From NCBI GenBank assembly GCA_020438215.1, contig JAGQUX010000010.1, forward strand, positions 1 through 64,000: a DNA stretch of 64,000 nt, read 5' to 3'. The position numbers and the translations under genes are program-made. The notes below the pieces were generated by a model. That model did no database searches. It was not told where the DNA came from and saw nothing but the letters and a program-made list of their open reading frames with translations. Source of the DNA: Armatimonadota bacterium (GTDB lineage: Bacteria > Armatimonadota > Fimbriimonadia > Fimbriimonadales > Fimbriimonadaceae). Of this stretch, positions 50,984 through 59,689 are shown one piece after another (positions within the stretch are counted from its first letter, which is position 1; each line of letters starts with the position of its first letter).

Positions 50984-51469
50984 ATGGAAGCCTCCATCAC
51001 TGCCCGCTTAAATACGATGTTGATCGGACGGGAAGAAGTCCAGATCGACGAGCGTGGTCGTGTCGTTCTCTCTAAGAAAAAGCGTGAACGCTTGGGCAAC
51101 CCTTTTTTCCTTGGTTTGAGCCAGCTTGGGTGTATTGAGGCTTATCCAGAAGAAGAGCTTGTCCGTGTTGTGATGGAGATTGAGCAAGCCGATCGCCTGA
51201 ACATCGGGCGCGAGGCTTACGGCAGTTTCTTCTCGCAGAACATTTTTGATGATCAGAAGACCGACTCTCAAGGTCGGCTGGTGATCCCGCAACGGCTTCG
51301 TGATCTCGCGAAGATACAAAAAGATGTCGTGATTGTGGGGAGCATCAACAAGATTCAGATTTGGGCGAAAGAAGAGCACGAGAAATTCGAAGCTGACCCG
51401 CTCAACTATAACCGCGATTACCGCGCACCGATTGAGCAGATGTACAAGATCATGCGGGGGCAAGATTGA
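50984..51469 (+). CDS. mraZ: Transcriptional regulator MraZ
   Basis: MraZ binds DNA upstream of the dcw cluster and controls it. The 161-aa protein has two SpoVT/AbrB-type repeats with the family DxxGR motifs, DERGRVVLS (about 22-30) and DSQGRLVIP (about 93-101). It has an N-terminal extension of about 11 residues before the usual MLIGREE start, and a later ATG at 51017 could be the true start. Its stop overlaps the rsmH start by 1 nt. Confidence 0.9.
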   Translation: MEASITARLNTMLIGREEVQIDERGRVVLSKKKRERLGNPFFLGLSQLGCIEAYPEEELVRVVMEIEQADRLNIGREAYGSFFSQNIFDDQKTDSQGRLVIPQRLRDLAKIQKDVVIVGSINKIQIWAKEEHEKFEADPLNYNRDYRAPIEQMYKIMRGQD

Positions 51470-52395
51470 TGGAAGCAACTCACGTTTCCGTCATGAAGGA
51501 CGAAGTCCTTGCCGCGATGATGATCAAGACGGGGAGCGTTGCCGTGGATGGCACTCTTGGTCTTGCTGGGCATGGCTCGGAGATGGCAAAACAAGCCGCT
51601 CCCGGCGGGCTGTTTATCGGTTTTGATTGGGATCAGCAGATGCTGAACCGGGCGAAAGAGAAGCTCGCGGACATCAGCGATGTCGAAGTCAAGCTGTTTC
51701 ATGCCGACTACCGCGAGTTGCCGGAAAAGGTGCGAGAAGCCTGCACCGAAGCAGGTCGACCACCTTATGCTGATGCGATTTTGCTGGATTTAGGTTTGAA
51801 TAACGCCCAAATCGAGGATGCAGAGCGAGGGATTTCTTTCCGTAACGAAGGGCCGCTGGATATGCGCATGGATCGCTCGCAAGGTGAGCCTGCCAGTGCA
51901 CTGCTCAATCGAATAGGGCCAGCGGAGCTTGAGCAAATCCTCTGGGATTTTGGTGATGAGCGTTGGGCCAGACGCATTGCCAAAGTTGTGGTGGAGCGGC
52001 GCAAATCGCAACCACTCAAGACAACGGCTGACCTGGTGGACTGCGTGATGGCAGCAATCCCGGCGGCGAAACGCGATCAAAGACTCCATCCAGCCACACG
52101 AACCTTCCAAGCGATCCGGATCTATCTGAACGGAGAATTGGATGGGCTGGAGGAGTGTTTGATCGAGATTGGTCAGGTGCTGAGCGAGGAAGGAGTCCTC
52201 GTGGTGTTGAGCTATCACAGCGGTGAAGATCGCGCGGTGAAGCAAGCGTTCAAGTACCTCGCCGATACAGACGATTTTGAGAATGTGACGCGGAAACCGA
52301 TCCTGCCCAGCGAGGCAGAGATTGCCGCTAATGGAAAAGCCAGAAGCGCAAAGATGCGCGTTTTGAAAAGAAAACGGATTTCAGAAAATTCATAA
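51469..52395 (+). CDS. rsmH: 16S rRNA (cytosine-1402-N4)-methyltransferase
   Basis: RsmH (MraW) methylates C1402 in 16S rRNA. The 308-aa protein has HVSVMKDEVL at the start, SAM motif DGTLGLAGHG (replacing the usual DxTxGxGGH), IGFDWDQQML, and the C-terminal VVLSYHSGEDRAVKQAF. The ATG at 51469 forms TGATG with the mraZ stop; a TTG one codon earlier is less likely. The gene is in its normal place between mraZ and ftsL. Confidence 0.95.
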   Translation: MEATHVSVMKDEVLAAMMIKTGSVAVDGTLGLAGHGSEMAKQAAPGGLFIGFDWDQQMLNRAKEKLADISDVEVKLFHADYRELPEKVREACTEAGRPPYADAILLDLGLNNAQIEDAERGISFRNEGPLDMRMDRSQGEPASALLNRIGPAELEQILWDFGDERWARRIAKVVVERRKSQPLKTTADLVDCVMAAIPAAKRDQRLHPATRTFQAIRIYLNGELDGLEECLIEIGQVLSEEGVLVVLSYHSGEDRAVKQAFKYLADTDDFENVTRKPILPSEAEIAANGKARSAKMRVLKRKRISENS

Positions 52396-52410
52396 GGAAT
52401 TGAAAGTGCA

Positions 52411-52809
52411 ATGAGTGCAGTATTTATTAATGTTCGACAGCAAAAGCGACGATTGAAACCGAATGCAACCAGCATTGCGGTTGAGGGTTCACAGGTTCAA
52501 CTGCGAACTCGCGCTCAGTCGCGTGCAAGCCGCGCGGCGCATCGAGCATTGGTAAAGAATATCGGTTTGTTCTTCTGCGTTGCCTTTGTTGCTTATGGGT
52601 TTTCTATTCTTACGGGGAACACCCTGGCCGAGCATGCGCGACGTTCACAAGTTAAGGCAGCAATCCAAACCAAGGGTGCTCGCGCTGATATGGCGCAACT
52701 TCGCCACCGATTGGATCGCTTGACCACACGCGAAGCGATTGAAGGTTGGGCACTGCAGCAAGGTTTTGAAGCTCCTTATAAACTCCCTGGCGAGGAAGCG
52801 GCACTGTGA
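52411..52809 (+). CDS. ftsL: FtsL-like septum protein
   Basis: The 132-aa protein has a basic N-terminal cytoplasmic region (about 1-48), one membrane helix (about 49-66) and a short periplasmic coiled coil (about 75-112) ending in GWALQQGFEAPYKLP. FtsL sequences are poorly conserved, so the call rests on this topology, on length and on location between rsmH and ftsI. Its stop overlaps the ftsI GTG start by 3 nt. The role would be in the FtsQLB complex. Confidence 0.75.
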   Translation: MSAVFINVRQQKRRLKPNATSIAVEGSQVQLRTRAQSRASRAAHRALVKNIGLFFCVAFVAYGFSILTGNTLAEHARRSQVKAAIQTKGARADMAQLRHRLDRLTTREAIEGWALQQGFEAPYKLPGEEAAL

Positions 52810-54488
52810 GCAAGTTGCGGAAAGCCGAGCGAAACCGAGCCATGTGGGTTGGCATGGGTTTGACCGGAATGCTGATCGCAACCGGATATAGCCAGGCCAA
52901 AGTTCAGGTTTTGGGGCGGCAAGAGATCATTAATAAGGCGATTGAATCGAACCGCTATCAGCGCGAATCCACTTCCAAAGCGCGTCGCGGAACTATTTAT
53001 TCCAGCGATGGTCGTGTGCTTGCCCAAAGCGAGGACGTTTACGTTTTTGGTATCAACACCATTAAGTGTCCGGTTAGCTCAGGCTTCTACATGGCGCTTG
53101 CGGATGCCAGCGGCATCTCGGTGGCAGAACTCCGGGAAGTTCAATTCTCCGACTCACGATCTCGCTATTGGACTGACCCAATTTCCTCGGATCGCTACGA
53201 AAAAATTCGCAAGGTGATGAAGGATTGGAGTGCGGACGGCGTTTCTCTTGAGCGCATCCCGCGTCGCGTTTATCCTTTGATGGAATCGGCAAGCACTGTG
53301 ATCGGTGCGATTCTGGATAAGGAAACGAAGATTGGCTTAGAAGCCGGGCAAGATAGTTTGCTCACCGGATCGGATGGGAAAGCAACCGGATTTGTTGATC
53401 GAACGGGCGTTTTTATGCCGATCAAGGATAAAGACATCAAGGATCGTCAGAACGGCGAAGATGTTGTCCTGACGATTGACTCCGAGCTCCAGGCAGATGC
53501 CACTCGTGCGATTCGGACTGCGGTGGAATCCCATGCTGCAAAGCGGGGAACCGTTGTCGTTGTTGATCCCTCGAACGGCGATATCCTGGCGATGGCGAAC
53601 TGGCCGGCATTCACACCGGGCAAGCCGATTCTTCCTGGTCAGGATTACAACTCGGCGGTCATGTCGGCATTAGAGCCTGGCTCCACTTTCAAGATTTTGA
53701 CTTTGGCGATGGCACTGGATGCCGGTGCGGTCAGCTTGAACGAAACCACGCAATGCACTGGATCGATCGCCATCGGCGGAGGACGTAGAGCTCACTGTTC
53801 GCATGGTGCGCACGGTCTAGTCGATAACGAGAAGTTCATCGCCGAAAGTTGCAACGTCGCCGCAACGGAGTACGCCTACAAGATCGGGCGAGAACGCTTT
53901 CAGTCGGAACTGAAGCGTATGCAGATGTTTGATAAATCGACACTCGGTTTGCCGGGTGAGCGCAAGGGTGTTTATAACGAAAATGACCCAGCACAAATGA
54001 TGCAATTATCTAATAACGGTTTTGGACAGGCAATGAACGTAACTCCGGTAAGGATCTCCGCCGCGTTTGCCGCGCTAGGAAATGGCGGTGAAGCTTTTGA
54101 ACCGCGTTTGATTAAAGAGATTGGTGGGGAAGCGATTCCTCCGAAATCGTTGGGCCAATATTTCAAACCAGAAACTGCTGACTATGTTCGCGGTGTGATG
54201 GTTTCGACCATTGAGAAGGAGTACGGAACGGCGAAGAATCTCCGTGTTCCGGGATATCGACTTGCAGGTAAGACGGGTACAGCACAAAAGATTCAGGGCG
54301 GAAGTCAAAAGGCTTGGGTTTCCAACTTTGTGGGATTTGTGCCAGCCGATAAACCGCGAGCTATGGTTCTTGTCATGATTGATGAGCCAGCAATCGGATA
54401 TTACGGTGGCGTTGTGGCTGGTCCGGTATTTAGCGATGTCGCCAAAAGTGTGATTCGTCGCTACCAAGTCCCATCGGTCAGCGAATAA
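52806..54488 (+). CDS. ftsI: Septal peptidoglycan transpeptidase (PBP3-type)
   Basis: The 560-aa product has one N-terminal membrane anchor (about 12-30), a pedestal domain beginning ARRGTIYSSDGRVLA, and a transpeptidase domain with Ser293 in the SxxK motif (STFK), SCN (348-350) and KTG (489-491). All catalytic motifs are intact. It crosslinks the septal wall with FtsW. The start is the GTG at 52806. A 32-nt gap leads to murE. Confidence 0.95.
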   Translation: MSKLRKAERNRAMWVGMGLTGMLIATGYSQAKVQVLGRQEIINKAIESNRYQRESTSKARRGTIYSSDGRVLAQSEDVYVFGINTIKCPVSSGFYMALADASGISVAELREVQFSDSRSRYWTDPISSDRYEKIRKVMKDWSADGVSLERIPRRVYPLMESASTVIGAILDKETKIGLEAGQDSLLTGSDGKATGFVDRTGVFMPIKDKDIKDRQNGEDVVLTIDSELQADATRAIRTAVESHAAKRGTVVVVDPSNGDILAMANWPAFTPGKPILPGQDYNSAVMSALEPGSTFKILTLAMALDAGAVSLNETTQCTGSIAIGGGRRAHCSHGAHGLVDNEKFIAESCNVAATEYAYKIGRERFQSELKRMQMFDKSTLGLPGERKGVYNENDPAQMMQLSNNGFGQAMNVTPVRISAAFAALGNGGEAFEPRLIKEIGGEAIPPKSLGQYFKPETADYVRGVMVSTIEKEYGTAKNLRVPGYRLAGKTGTAQKIQGGSQKAWVSNFVGFVPADKPRAMVLVMIDEPAIGYYGGVVAGPVFSDVAKSVIRRYQVPSVSE

Positions 54489-54520
54489 TCGCGAAAAGCG
54501 AGCAACCAAAGCGGTAGATT

Positions 54521-56032
54521 TTGTCTGTGGCGGATGTTCGTCTCTCTTCTCTCGCACAACTGATTGGGGCTCGGATTCACGAGCTGACATCGAACAGTGA
54601 CCCTTGGATCAAAGGGGTTTCTTCGGATTCCCGAAATCCGGTAGCGGGTGGGTTGTTTGTTTGTATGCCGAGTGCGAGCCGCGACACCCACGAATATCTC
54701 CCCGAAATGAAAAAGGCGGGAATGGCCGCCGCCATTGTTCATAACAAGTCGGCCCTCAAATACGCGCAGAGCCTCGGGATGCCGGCCATCTTAATTGAGC
54801 CGACAGGTTCACGATTCAACTTCTGTCTTGGTCGGATTTGCCGCGAAGTGCTAGGTGATCCGACGAGCAAGATGCGGGTGATTGGCGTGACTGGCACCAA
54901 CGGGAAGACCACCACAGCCTGGGTGATTCGGAATGCGCTCGTGGCAATGGGGAAGAAAGCGGCATATCTGGGGACGCTCGGCTTTCAATCTGATGAGAAG
55001 ATGATTGAGCTGAGTAACACCACTCCATTCCCTGTGGAATTGTGGAGTTGGCTGGATCAAGCGGCAAAGGCAGGTTGCTCTGAAGTTGTGATGGAAGTGA
55101 GTAGCCATGCGCTCTTCGAGCGGCGACTTGCAGGAGTGAATTTTGATGTGGGCATCTTCACCAACCTCACTCAGGATCATCTGGATTTCCACGGCACGAT
55201 GGAAGAATATGCGGCAGCAAAGAAGCTGTTCTTCACCGAGTACGCGGCGGCCAGTGGGCGATCCTTTACTGGAGTTTTGAACCTTTCTGACCCAGTCGGT
55301 GCGGCATGGGCAAAAGAGTTGCCCTGCCGGGTGCTGACCTTTGGCTCTGCATTCGCGCAGTTGCAAACCGAAGCCGAAGTCGTCAAGGTTGATGGCATTC
55401 AATTAAATGCTCAATACGAAAAACAGAAGGCGAGTGGCAATCTTCGTCTTGGCGGGCTTTTCAATGTTGAGAATGCGTCCTCGGCTTTGGCGGGGTTAGT
55501 TGCCCTCGGTTTTTCGCTCAAAGAGGCGATGAAGTCTCTGGAAGATGTGAATGCCGTTCCTGGTCGGTTTGAGGCGATTCGGAATGGGCATGGGATTGGG
55601 GTGATTGTTGACTACGCCCACACCCCCGACGCACTTGAGCAACTCCTCAAATCAGCGCGAGGGCTGAATCCCAAGAAGATCATCACCGTGTTCGGTTGTG
55701 GCGGTGACCGTGATCGAAGTAAACGCCCGAAGATGGCAAAAGTCGTGAGTGAGAATAGCGAAGTCGCGGTAATTACCAGCGACAACCCTCGCACCGAAGA
55801 TCCTCAAGCGATTCTCGATGATGTTCAAGCAGGGGTCGTTCCCGGCGCGGATTCAGTAACGATCATCGACCGGCGTGAAGCGATCAATCACGCAATCAAT
55901 GCGGCTGAGGAAGGTGACTTTGTGGTGATTGCGGGCAAGGGGCATGAAGATTATCAGATCATTGGGCGCACCAAGCACCCGATGGATGACCGGAAGATGG
56001 CTCGTGAAGCCCTGGATGCCCGGAAGAAATGA
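54521..56032 (+). CDS. murE: UDP-MurNAc-L-Ala-D-Glu:meso-diaminopimelate ligase
   Basis: MurE adds the third residue of the peptidoglycan stem. The 503-aa protein has the ATP loop VTGTNGKTT, HTPDALEQLL, GCGGDRDRSKRPKM and the DNPR motif in TSDNPRTEDP, which in this family goes with meso-DAP rather than Lys. The first codon is TTG at 54521; the next start is GTG at 54527. Its last 4 nt overlap murF. Confidence 0.95.
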   Translation: MSVADVRLSSLAQLIGARIHELTSNSDPWIKGVSSDSRNPVAGGLFVCMPSASRDTHEYLPEMKKAGMAAAIVHNKSALKYAQSLGMPAILIEPTGSRFNFCLGRICREVLGDPTSKMRVIGVTGTNGKTTTAWVIRNALVAMGKKAAYLGTLGFQSDEKMIELSNTTPFPVELWSWLDQAAKAGCSEVVMEVSSHALFERRLAGVNFDVGIFTNLTQDHLDFHGTMEEYAAAKKLFFTEYAAASGRSFTGVLNLSDPVGAAWAKELPCRVLTFGSAFAQLQTEAEVVKVDGIQLNAQYEKQKASGNLRLGGLFNVENASSALAGLVALGFSLKEAMKSLEDVNAVPGRFEAIRNGHGIGVIVDYAHTPDALEQLLKSARGLNPKKIITVFGCGGDRDRSKRPKMAKVVSENSEVAVITSDNPRTEDPQAILDDVQAGVVPGADSVTIIDRREAINHAINAAEEGDFVVIAGKGHEDYQIIGRTKHPMDDRKMAREALDARKK

Positions 56033-57372
56033 CGCTCGGCGAACTCGCGCAGAGGCTGGGCGGCCAGCTTGTCGGGGTGGCTGGGAACCAAGAGTTTCGC
56101 CACTTTGCCACTGACAACCGTCAAATCCAGCAGGGCGATGTTTTCCTTTGTATTGCAGGGGCGAATGTCGATGGTCATAACTTCGCGGAATCGGCAATGG
56201 CGGCAGGCGCGAGTGCCTGTATCGCCGAAAGAACGGTCAATGCTCCGCATATATTTGTTGAGAATTTGGTGGATGCCCTCGGGAACTTTGGACGGTCGCT
56301 TCGGCGGGACTTCGATGGCCCGGTGATTGGTTTGACCGGTAGCCACGGCAAGACAACAACCAAGGAGTTTGTTGCCGCAGCACTTTCCCCGCTCGGGCCA
56401 GTGCTGAAAAACGAAGGCAACCGAAACTCCGAATACACCTCGCCGTTGCTTTGGCACGACCGCGTGCCGGGCATGAAATCAGCTGTTGTCGAGATGGGGA
56501 TGCGGGGCTTTGATCAGATCACTCACCTGGCTAAAGTGCATGAGCCGAACATTGGATTGATCACCGTGATCGGTACGGCACACATTGAAAAGGTGGGCTC
56601 TCGGGAAGGGATCTCGAAAGCAAAAGCCGAGCTTTTTGATGCGCTTCCATGCGATGGCACCGCTATCTTCTGGCATGAGGATGACTACGCTCGTGATCTC
56701 CGTAGCCATGTGAAGGGGCGCGGTTTGACATTCGGTTTTTCGCCCGAAGCAGATAGCCAGGTTCTGGGTTACCGAATGCTGGGATGGACGGCTTGCCAAA
56801 TTCGTGGGCGTGTTGGATCCGAGACGTATGAAGTGGAGCTTCCGGTCACAGGGCGACACCAGGCACTCAATGTTGCGAGTGCGATTCTCACTGCACATGT
56901 GGCAGGTGTCTCAGTCTCTGATGCCGCCGCAGCACTTCCCACTGCACATATTCCGCCCCTTCGAATGGAAGTACGCAAGTGGAATGGAGCCACGATTCTG
57001 GTGGACACGTACAACGCCTCGCCGGATTCCACAATTGCTGCCCTCAAGACACTGCTGGAGGGCGAAGCGAGCGGGAGACGACTGGCCATTCTGGGTGAGA
57101 TGAAGGAACTTGGAGATTTCACCGAGGCCGGACATCGCATGGTGGGGAAAGCTCTTGTCGGAACCGACCTGGATCATGTCTTCTTCACGGGTGGGGCGAT
57201 GGACATCGCCGCAGAGACCGCCCTTGCCGGGGGATTTCCAGCCTCGAGGATGATTCGGCGACCGAGTGTCAATTTAGACGAAATCCGTGAATTTTTGTCC
57301 TCCGTTTGCGAGGGTGATGTCGTCTTGATCAAGGGTAGTCGCGCGCTGGGATTAGAAAAGGCTCTCGGCTAA
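56029..57372 (+). CDS. murF: UDP-MurNAc-tripeptide:D-alanyl-D-alanine ligase
   Basis: MurF adds D-Ala-D-Ala to the precursor. The 447-aa protein has GLTGSHGKTTTKEF (ATP loop), NEGNRNSEYT, VVEMGMRG and a C-terminal DTYNASPDSTIAALKTL segment, all normal for the family (NN to RN in the NEGN motif is within its range). It overlaps murE by 4 nt. The gene ends 2 nt before an opposite-strand gene that interrupts the cluster. Confidence 0.94.
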   Translation: MTLGELAQRLGGQLVGVAGNQEFRHFATDNRQIQQGDVFLCIAGANVDGHNFAESAMAAGASACIAERTVNAPHIFVENLVDALGNFGRSLRRDFDGPVIGLTGSHGKTTTKEFVAAALSPLGPVLKNEGNRNSEYTSPLLWHDRVPGMKSAVVEMGMRGFDQITHLAKVHEPNIGLITVIGTAHIEKVGSREGISKAKAELFDALPCDGTAIFWHEDDYARDLRSHVKGRGLTFGFSPEADSQVLGYRMLGWTACQIRGRVGSETYEVELPVTGRHQALNVASAILTAHVAGVSVSDAAAALPTAHIPPLRMEVRKWNGATILVDTYNASPDSTIAALKTLLEGEASGRRLAILGEMKELGDFTEAGHRMVGKALVGTDLDHVFFTGGAMDIAAETALAGGFPASRMIRRPSVNLDEIREFLSSVCEGDVVLIKGSRALGLEKALG

Positions 57373-57373
57373 T

Positions 57374-58597
57374 TTATTGAATCTGAATATGGTAAATACC
57401 TCCAAATCGATGCACGGGGTAATCAGAATCTAAGTAAAGTGGGTACCAGCGAGTTCCTATTTTCACTTCAATCTTTATTGCACACATGTCCCAGTTGTCG
57501 AAGGAGTCGAGTGGGCCAGTTTTCCCACTGATTTTTCTAAGATCCATGCTGAGAATGTCGGAAATTTTCCAACCTGGAGGCATCGTGTGGGAAACCGAGT
57601 TTTCCGAATACTTTGGAACTCCTCGTTTTAAGAATGCCTCCTGAATGATATGTTTTTTACCATTTCCCCAAATAGTTGCTTCTATCTGCGAGTTCTTACG
57701 TAAGTCGTCCTCACCACTTTTAGCTGTAAATCGGATGAGTGAAATGTTTCCAGCGGGTTGAACAAACGGGGTTAGACTCCCGAAGAGCCGGTACTTTCCA
57801 CCTGAACCTTCAAACAGCCAATTGATATTCTGAAAATTCCCAATTGGTCCCCAGTGAGTTGAGTAATTGAACTTATCATCTCCGAGCGTGTAAGAGCCGT
57901 TGCTACTTCCCGTGACGCTGTCGCGAATCCCTGGAATCACCGCTATATTCGCGCCAACAATCTTGTCGGGGTTAAATGTTGAGCCAAATGTCCAGTCCCA
58001 CACATTGTAATTGAGACTGCCTAGAACTCGGTTAGTGAGTTGAGGCACACGTTCATTTATGGCATTGACAACGGCAGTGTGGTTAAGGAGATTGACACCA
58101 GTGACAATTTGTCCCCTTTCAACCTGATTGAGCAGTGTTCCCTTGAGATTATTTCGGACTTGCAAGAGGAGATCTCGAACTACGTTCGGAGGGGTATTGT
58201 TATTATCGAGCGCTATAACTGCAAAACCAATAATCGGCACTTCTGCTAAATTTCGCTCTGTAACATAAGAGAAGGAGCGGAAAGAAGACTCCCCCATCCA
58301 CCATGGAATATTCGTTTGTTGCTCTGAAAGCAAATGTCCGTTTGAATTTCTGCGAGGATTATATTCGCTCTTACCAACCCAATCATTCGGCTCCGTATTG
58401 ATGATAAACGTCCGTGTTGATCCTTGTTTAAACAGAATTGATTCAAATCCAATGGTTACAAAGTAGGGCCTGTCACCCTCATTTTCTCGTGTTTGCTGAA
58501 TTCGCATTGAATGAAATTTGAGTTGGTACGGAATAGCGAATGCGAAACTGGGCGCCATTAGCAGTATTAGTCCTGCTACTTTGGTGAGGGCTTTCAT
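57374..58597 (-). CDS. Secreted protein of unknown function inserted in the dcw cluster
   Basis: The 407-aa protein has a signal peptide (about 1-21, AFA near the site) and no membrane helix after it. The mature part is beta-rich and asparagine-rich, with repeated hydrophobic patterns (FVTIGFESILF, IIGFAVIALDN, NVWDWTFGSTF) and no family that I recognise. The gene is AT-richer than the mur genes, reads opposite to them and lies between murF and mraY. The start at 58597 is the first ATG; an upstream TTG at 58603 is less likely. Probably acquired. Confidence 0.7.
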   Translation of the reverse strand: MKALTKVAGLILLMAPSFAFAIPYQLKFHSMRIQQTRENEGDRPYFVTIGFESILFKQGSTRTFIINTEPNDWVGKSEYNPRRNSNGHLLSEQQTNIPWWMGESSFRSFSYVTERNLAEVPIIGFAVIALDNNNTPPNVVRDLLLQVRNNLKGTLLNQVERGQIVTGVNLLNHTAVVNAINERVPQLTNRVLGSLNYNVWDWTFGSTFNPDKIVGANIAVIPGIRDSVTGSSNGSYTLGDDKFNYSTHWGPIGNFQNINWLFEGSGGKYRLFGSLTPFVQPAGNISLIRFTAKSGEDDLRKNSQIEATIWGNGKKHIIQEAFLKRGVPKYSENSVSHTMPPGWKISDILSMDLRKISGKTGPLDSFDNWDMCAIKIEVKIGTRWYPLYLDSDYPVHRFGGIYHIQIQ

Positions 58598-58655
58598 GAA
58601 CAAGTGTTAGCAGATTATGTATGTGACGGTCAACCCTGAGAAAATTCGCGGAGCC

Positions 58656-58661
58656 TATAAT
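58656..58661 (+). promoter_or_regulatory. Candidate -10 box for the second half of the dcw cluster
   Basis: A perfect TATAAT lies 68 nt before the mraY ATG in the gap created by the opposite-strand gene. No clear -35 at 16-18 nt was seen. A promoter here would be needed because transcription from murF would meet the antisense gene. Confidence 0.4.
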
Positions 58662-58729
58662 CTGGAAATAACCGACGATTTTTTGAGTCTGAGTCGTCTA
58701 GAAATTGGGTTCCCCGATTTTGAAATCAT

Positions 58730-59689
58730 ATGGCGCAAGAGATGATTGATCAGAGAGTTTTGGTGCAGGCGGGAGCCGCATCGCTGGTTGCGGCGGGCAT
58801 TGCCGCCCCGATCATCTACCGCACACTTCTCAAGATTCAGAGTCGTCAAACCGTCTCAGAGCATGTGCAGGAGCACGCCCATAAACAGGGCACTCCCACG
58901 ATGGGGGGCTTGATCGTATTGGTTGGGTTGCTGGGTGGAATGCTTTGCACTTGGCGAGCTGAGTATCTCCCATATCTGCTTCTCTTGATCGGTTTTGGAA
59001 TCGTGGGCTTTGCCGATGACTTCATCGTTCCGAAGCTCATGGCAGGCAAACGTGGTCTGGGTTGGATGCCTAAGCTGGGGCTTGAAATCGGGGCTGTACT
59101 GGGTGCTTTCTGGTTGAGCGGTGGAACAGATTGGGTTGCTTGTGCCGCGATCGCTTTCATTGTCCTTTTCTTCAGTAATGCTTATAACTTTTCCGATGGA
59201 CTCGATACGCTGTCGGGTGGAATTGCGATTTGGCTATGTATCGGATTTTTCGCGATAGCTGGGCTCATCGCTGCTCCAAGTCTGCCTGTGCAGATTTTGT
59301 CAGTCATGCTGAGCGTAGCCTTTCTGCCGTTTCTTTTTTACAATGCTCCACCGGCAAAAGTGTTTATGGGGGATGTCGGTGCCTTGCCAATCGGTGCAGT
59401 CTTTGGTTGGATGATTGTTGATTTGACTGGCGGTATGCAATGGTCGCAAGTCACGGTGCTGTTTGCACCCATTACGATTCTCAGCATCGTGATGCTGTTT
59501 GAGATCATCCCTGGTCCGCTGCAAATTGCCAGTGTGAAGCTCCGCAAGAAACGCCTCTTCAACTTCAAGACTCCGATCCACCACGCCTTTCAAGAAAAAG
59601 GCTGGCCGGAAACCCGAGTCGTGTGGATGTTCCACATTGTTCAGGCGGTTTGTTCACTTGTTGCGATTGGTTGGGTGGCCTGGAAATGA
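58730..59689 (+). CDS. mraY: Phospho-MurNAc-pentapeptide translocase
   Basis: MraY makes lipid I at the membrane. The 319-aa protein has about 10 helices and the family motifs: GTPTMGG, GFADDF (Asp96-Asp97), NAYNFSDGLDTLSGG and FMGDVGALPIG (Asp215), where FMGDTGSLALG is usual. The HHH motif near the C-terminus reads HHA (His284-His285-Ala286) in TPIHHAFQEKGWPE. The catalytic Asp residues are intact. The first gene after the interruption of the dcw cluster; it overlaps murD by 4 nt. Confidence 0.93.
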   Translation: MAQEMIDQRVLVQAGAASLVAAGIAAPIIYRTLLKIQSRQTVSEHVQEHAHKQGTPTMGGLIVLVGLLGGMLCTWRAEYLPYLLLLIGFGIVGFADDFIVPKLMAGKRGLGWMPKLGLEIGAVLGAFWLSGGTDWVACAAIAFIVLFFSNAYNFSDGLDTLSGGIAIWLCIGFFAIAGLIAAPSLPVQILSVMLSVAFLPFLFYNAPPAKVFMGDVGALPIGAVFGWMIVDLTGGMQWSQVTVLFAPITILSIVMLFEIIPGPLQIASVKLRKKRLFNFKTPIHHAFQEKGWPETRVVWMFHIVQAVCSLVAIGWVAWK

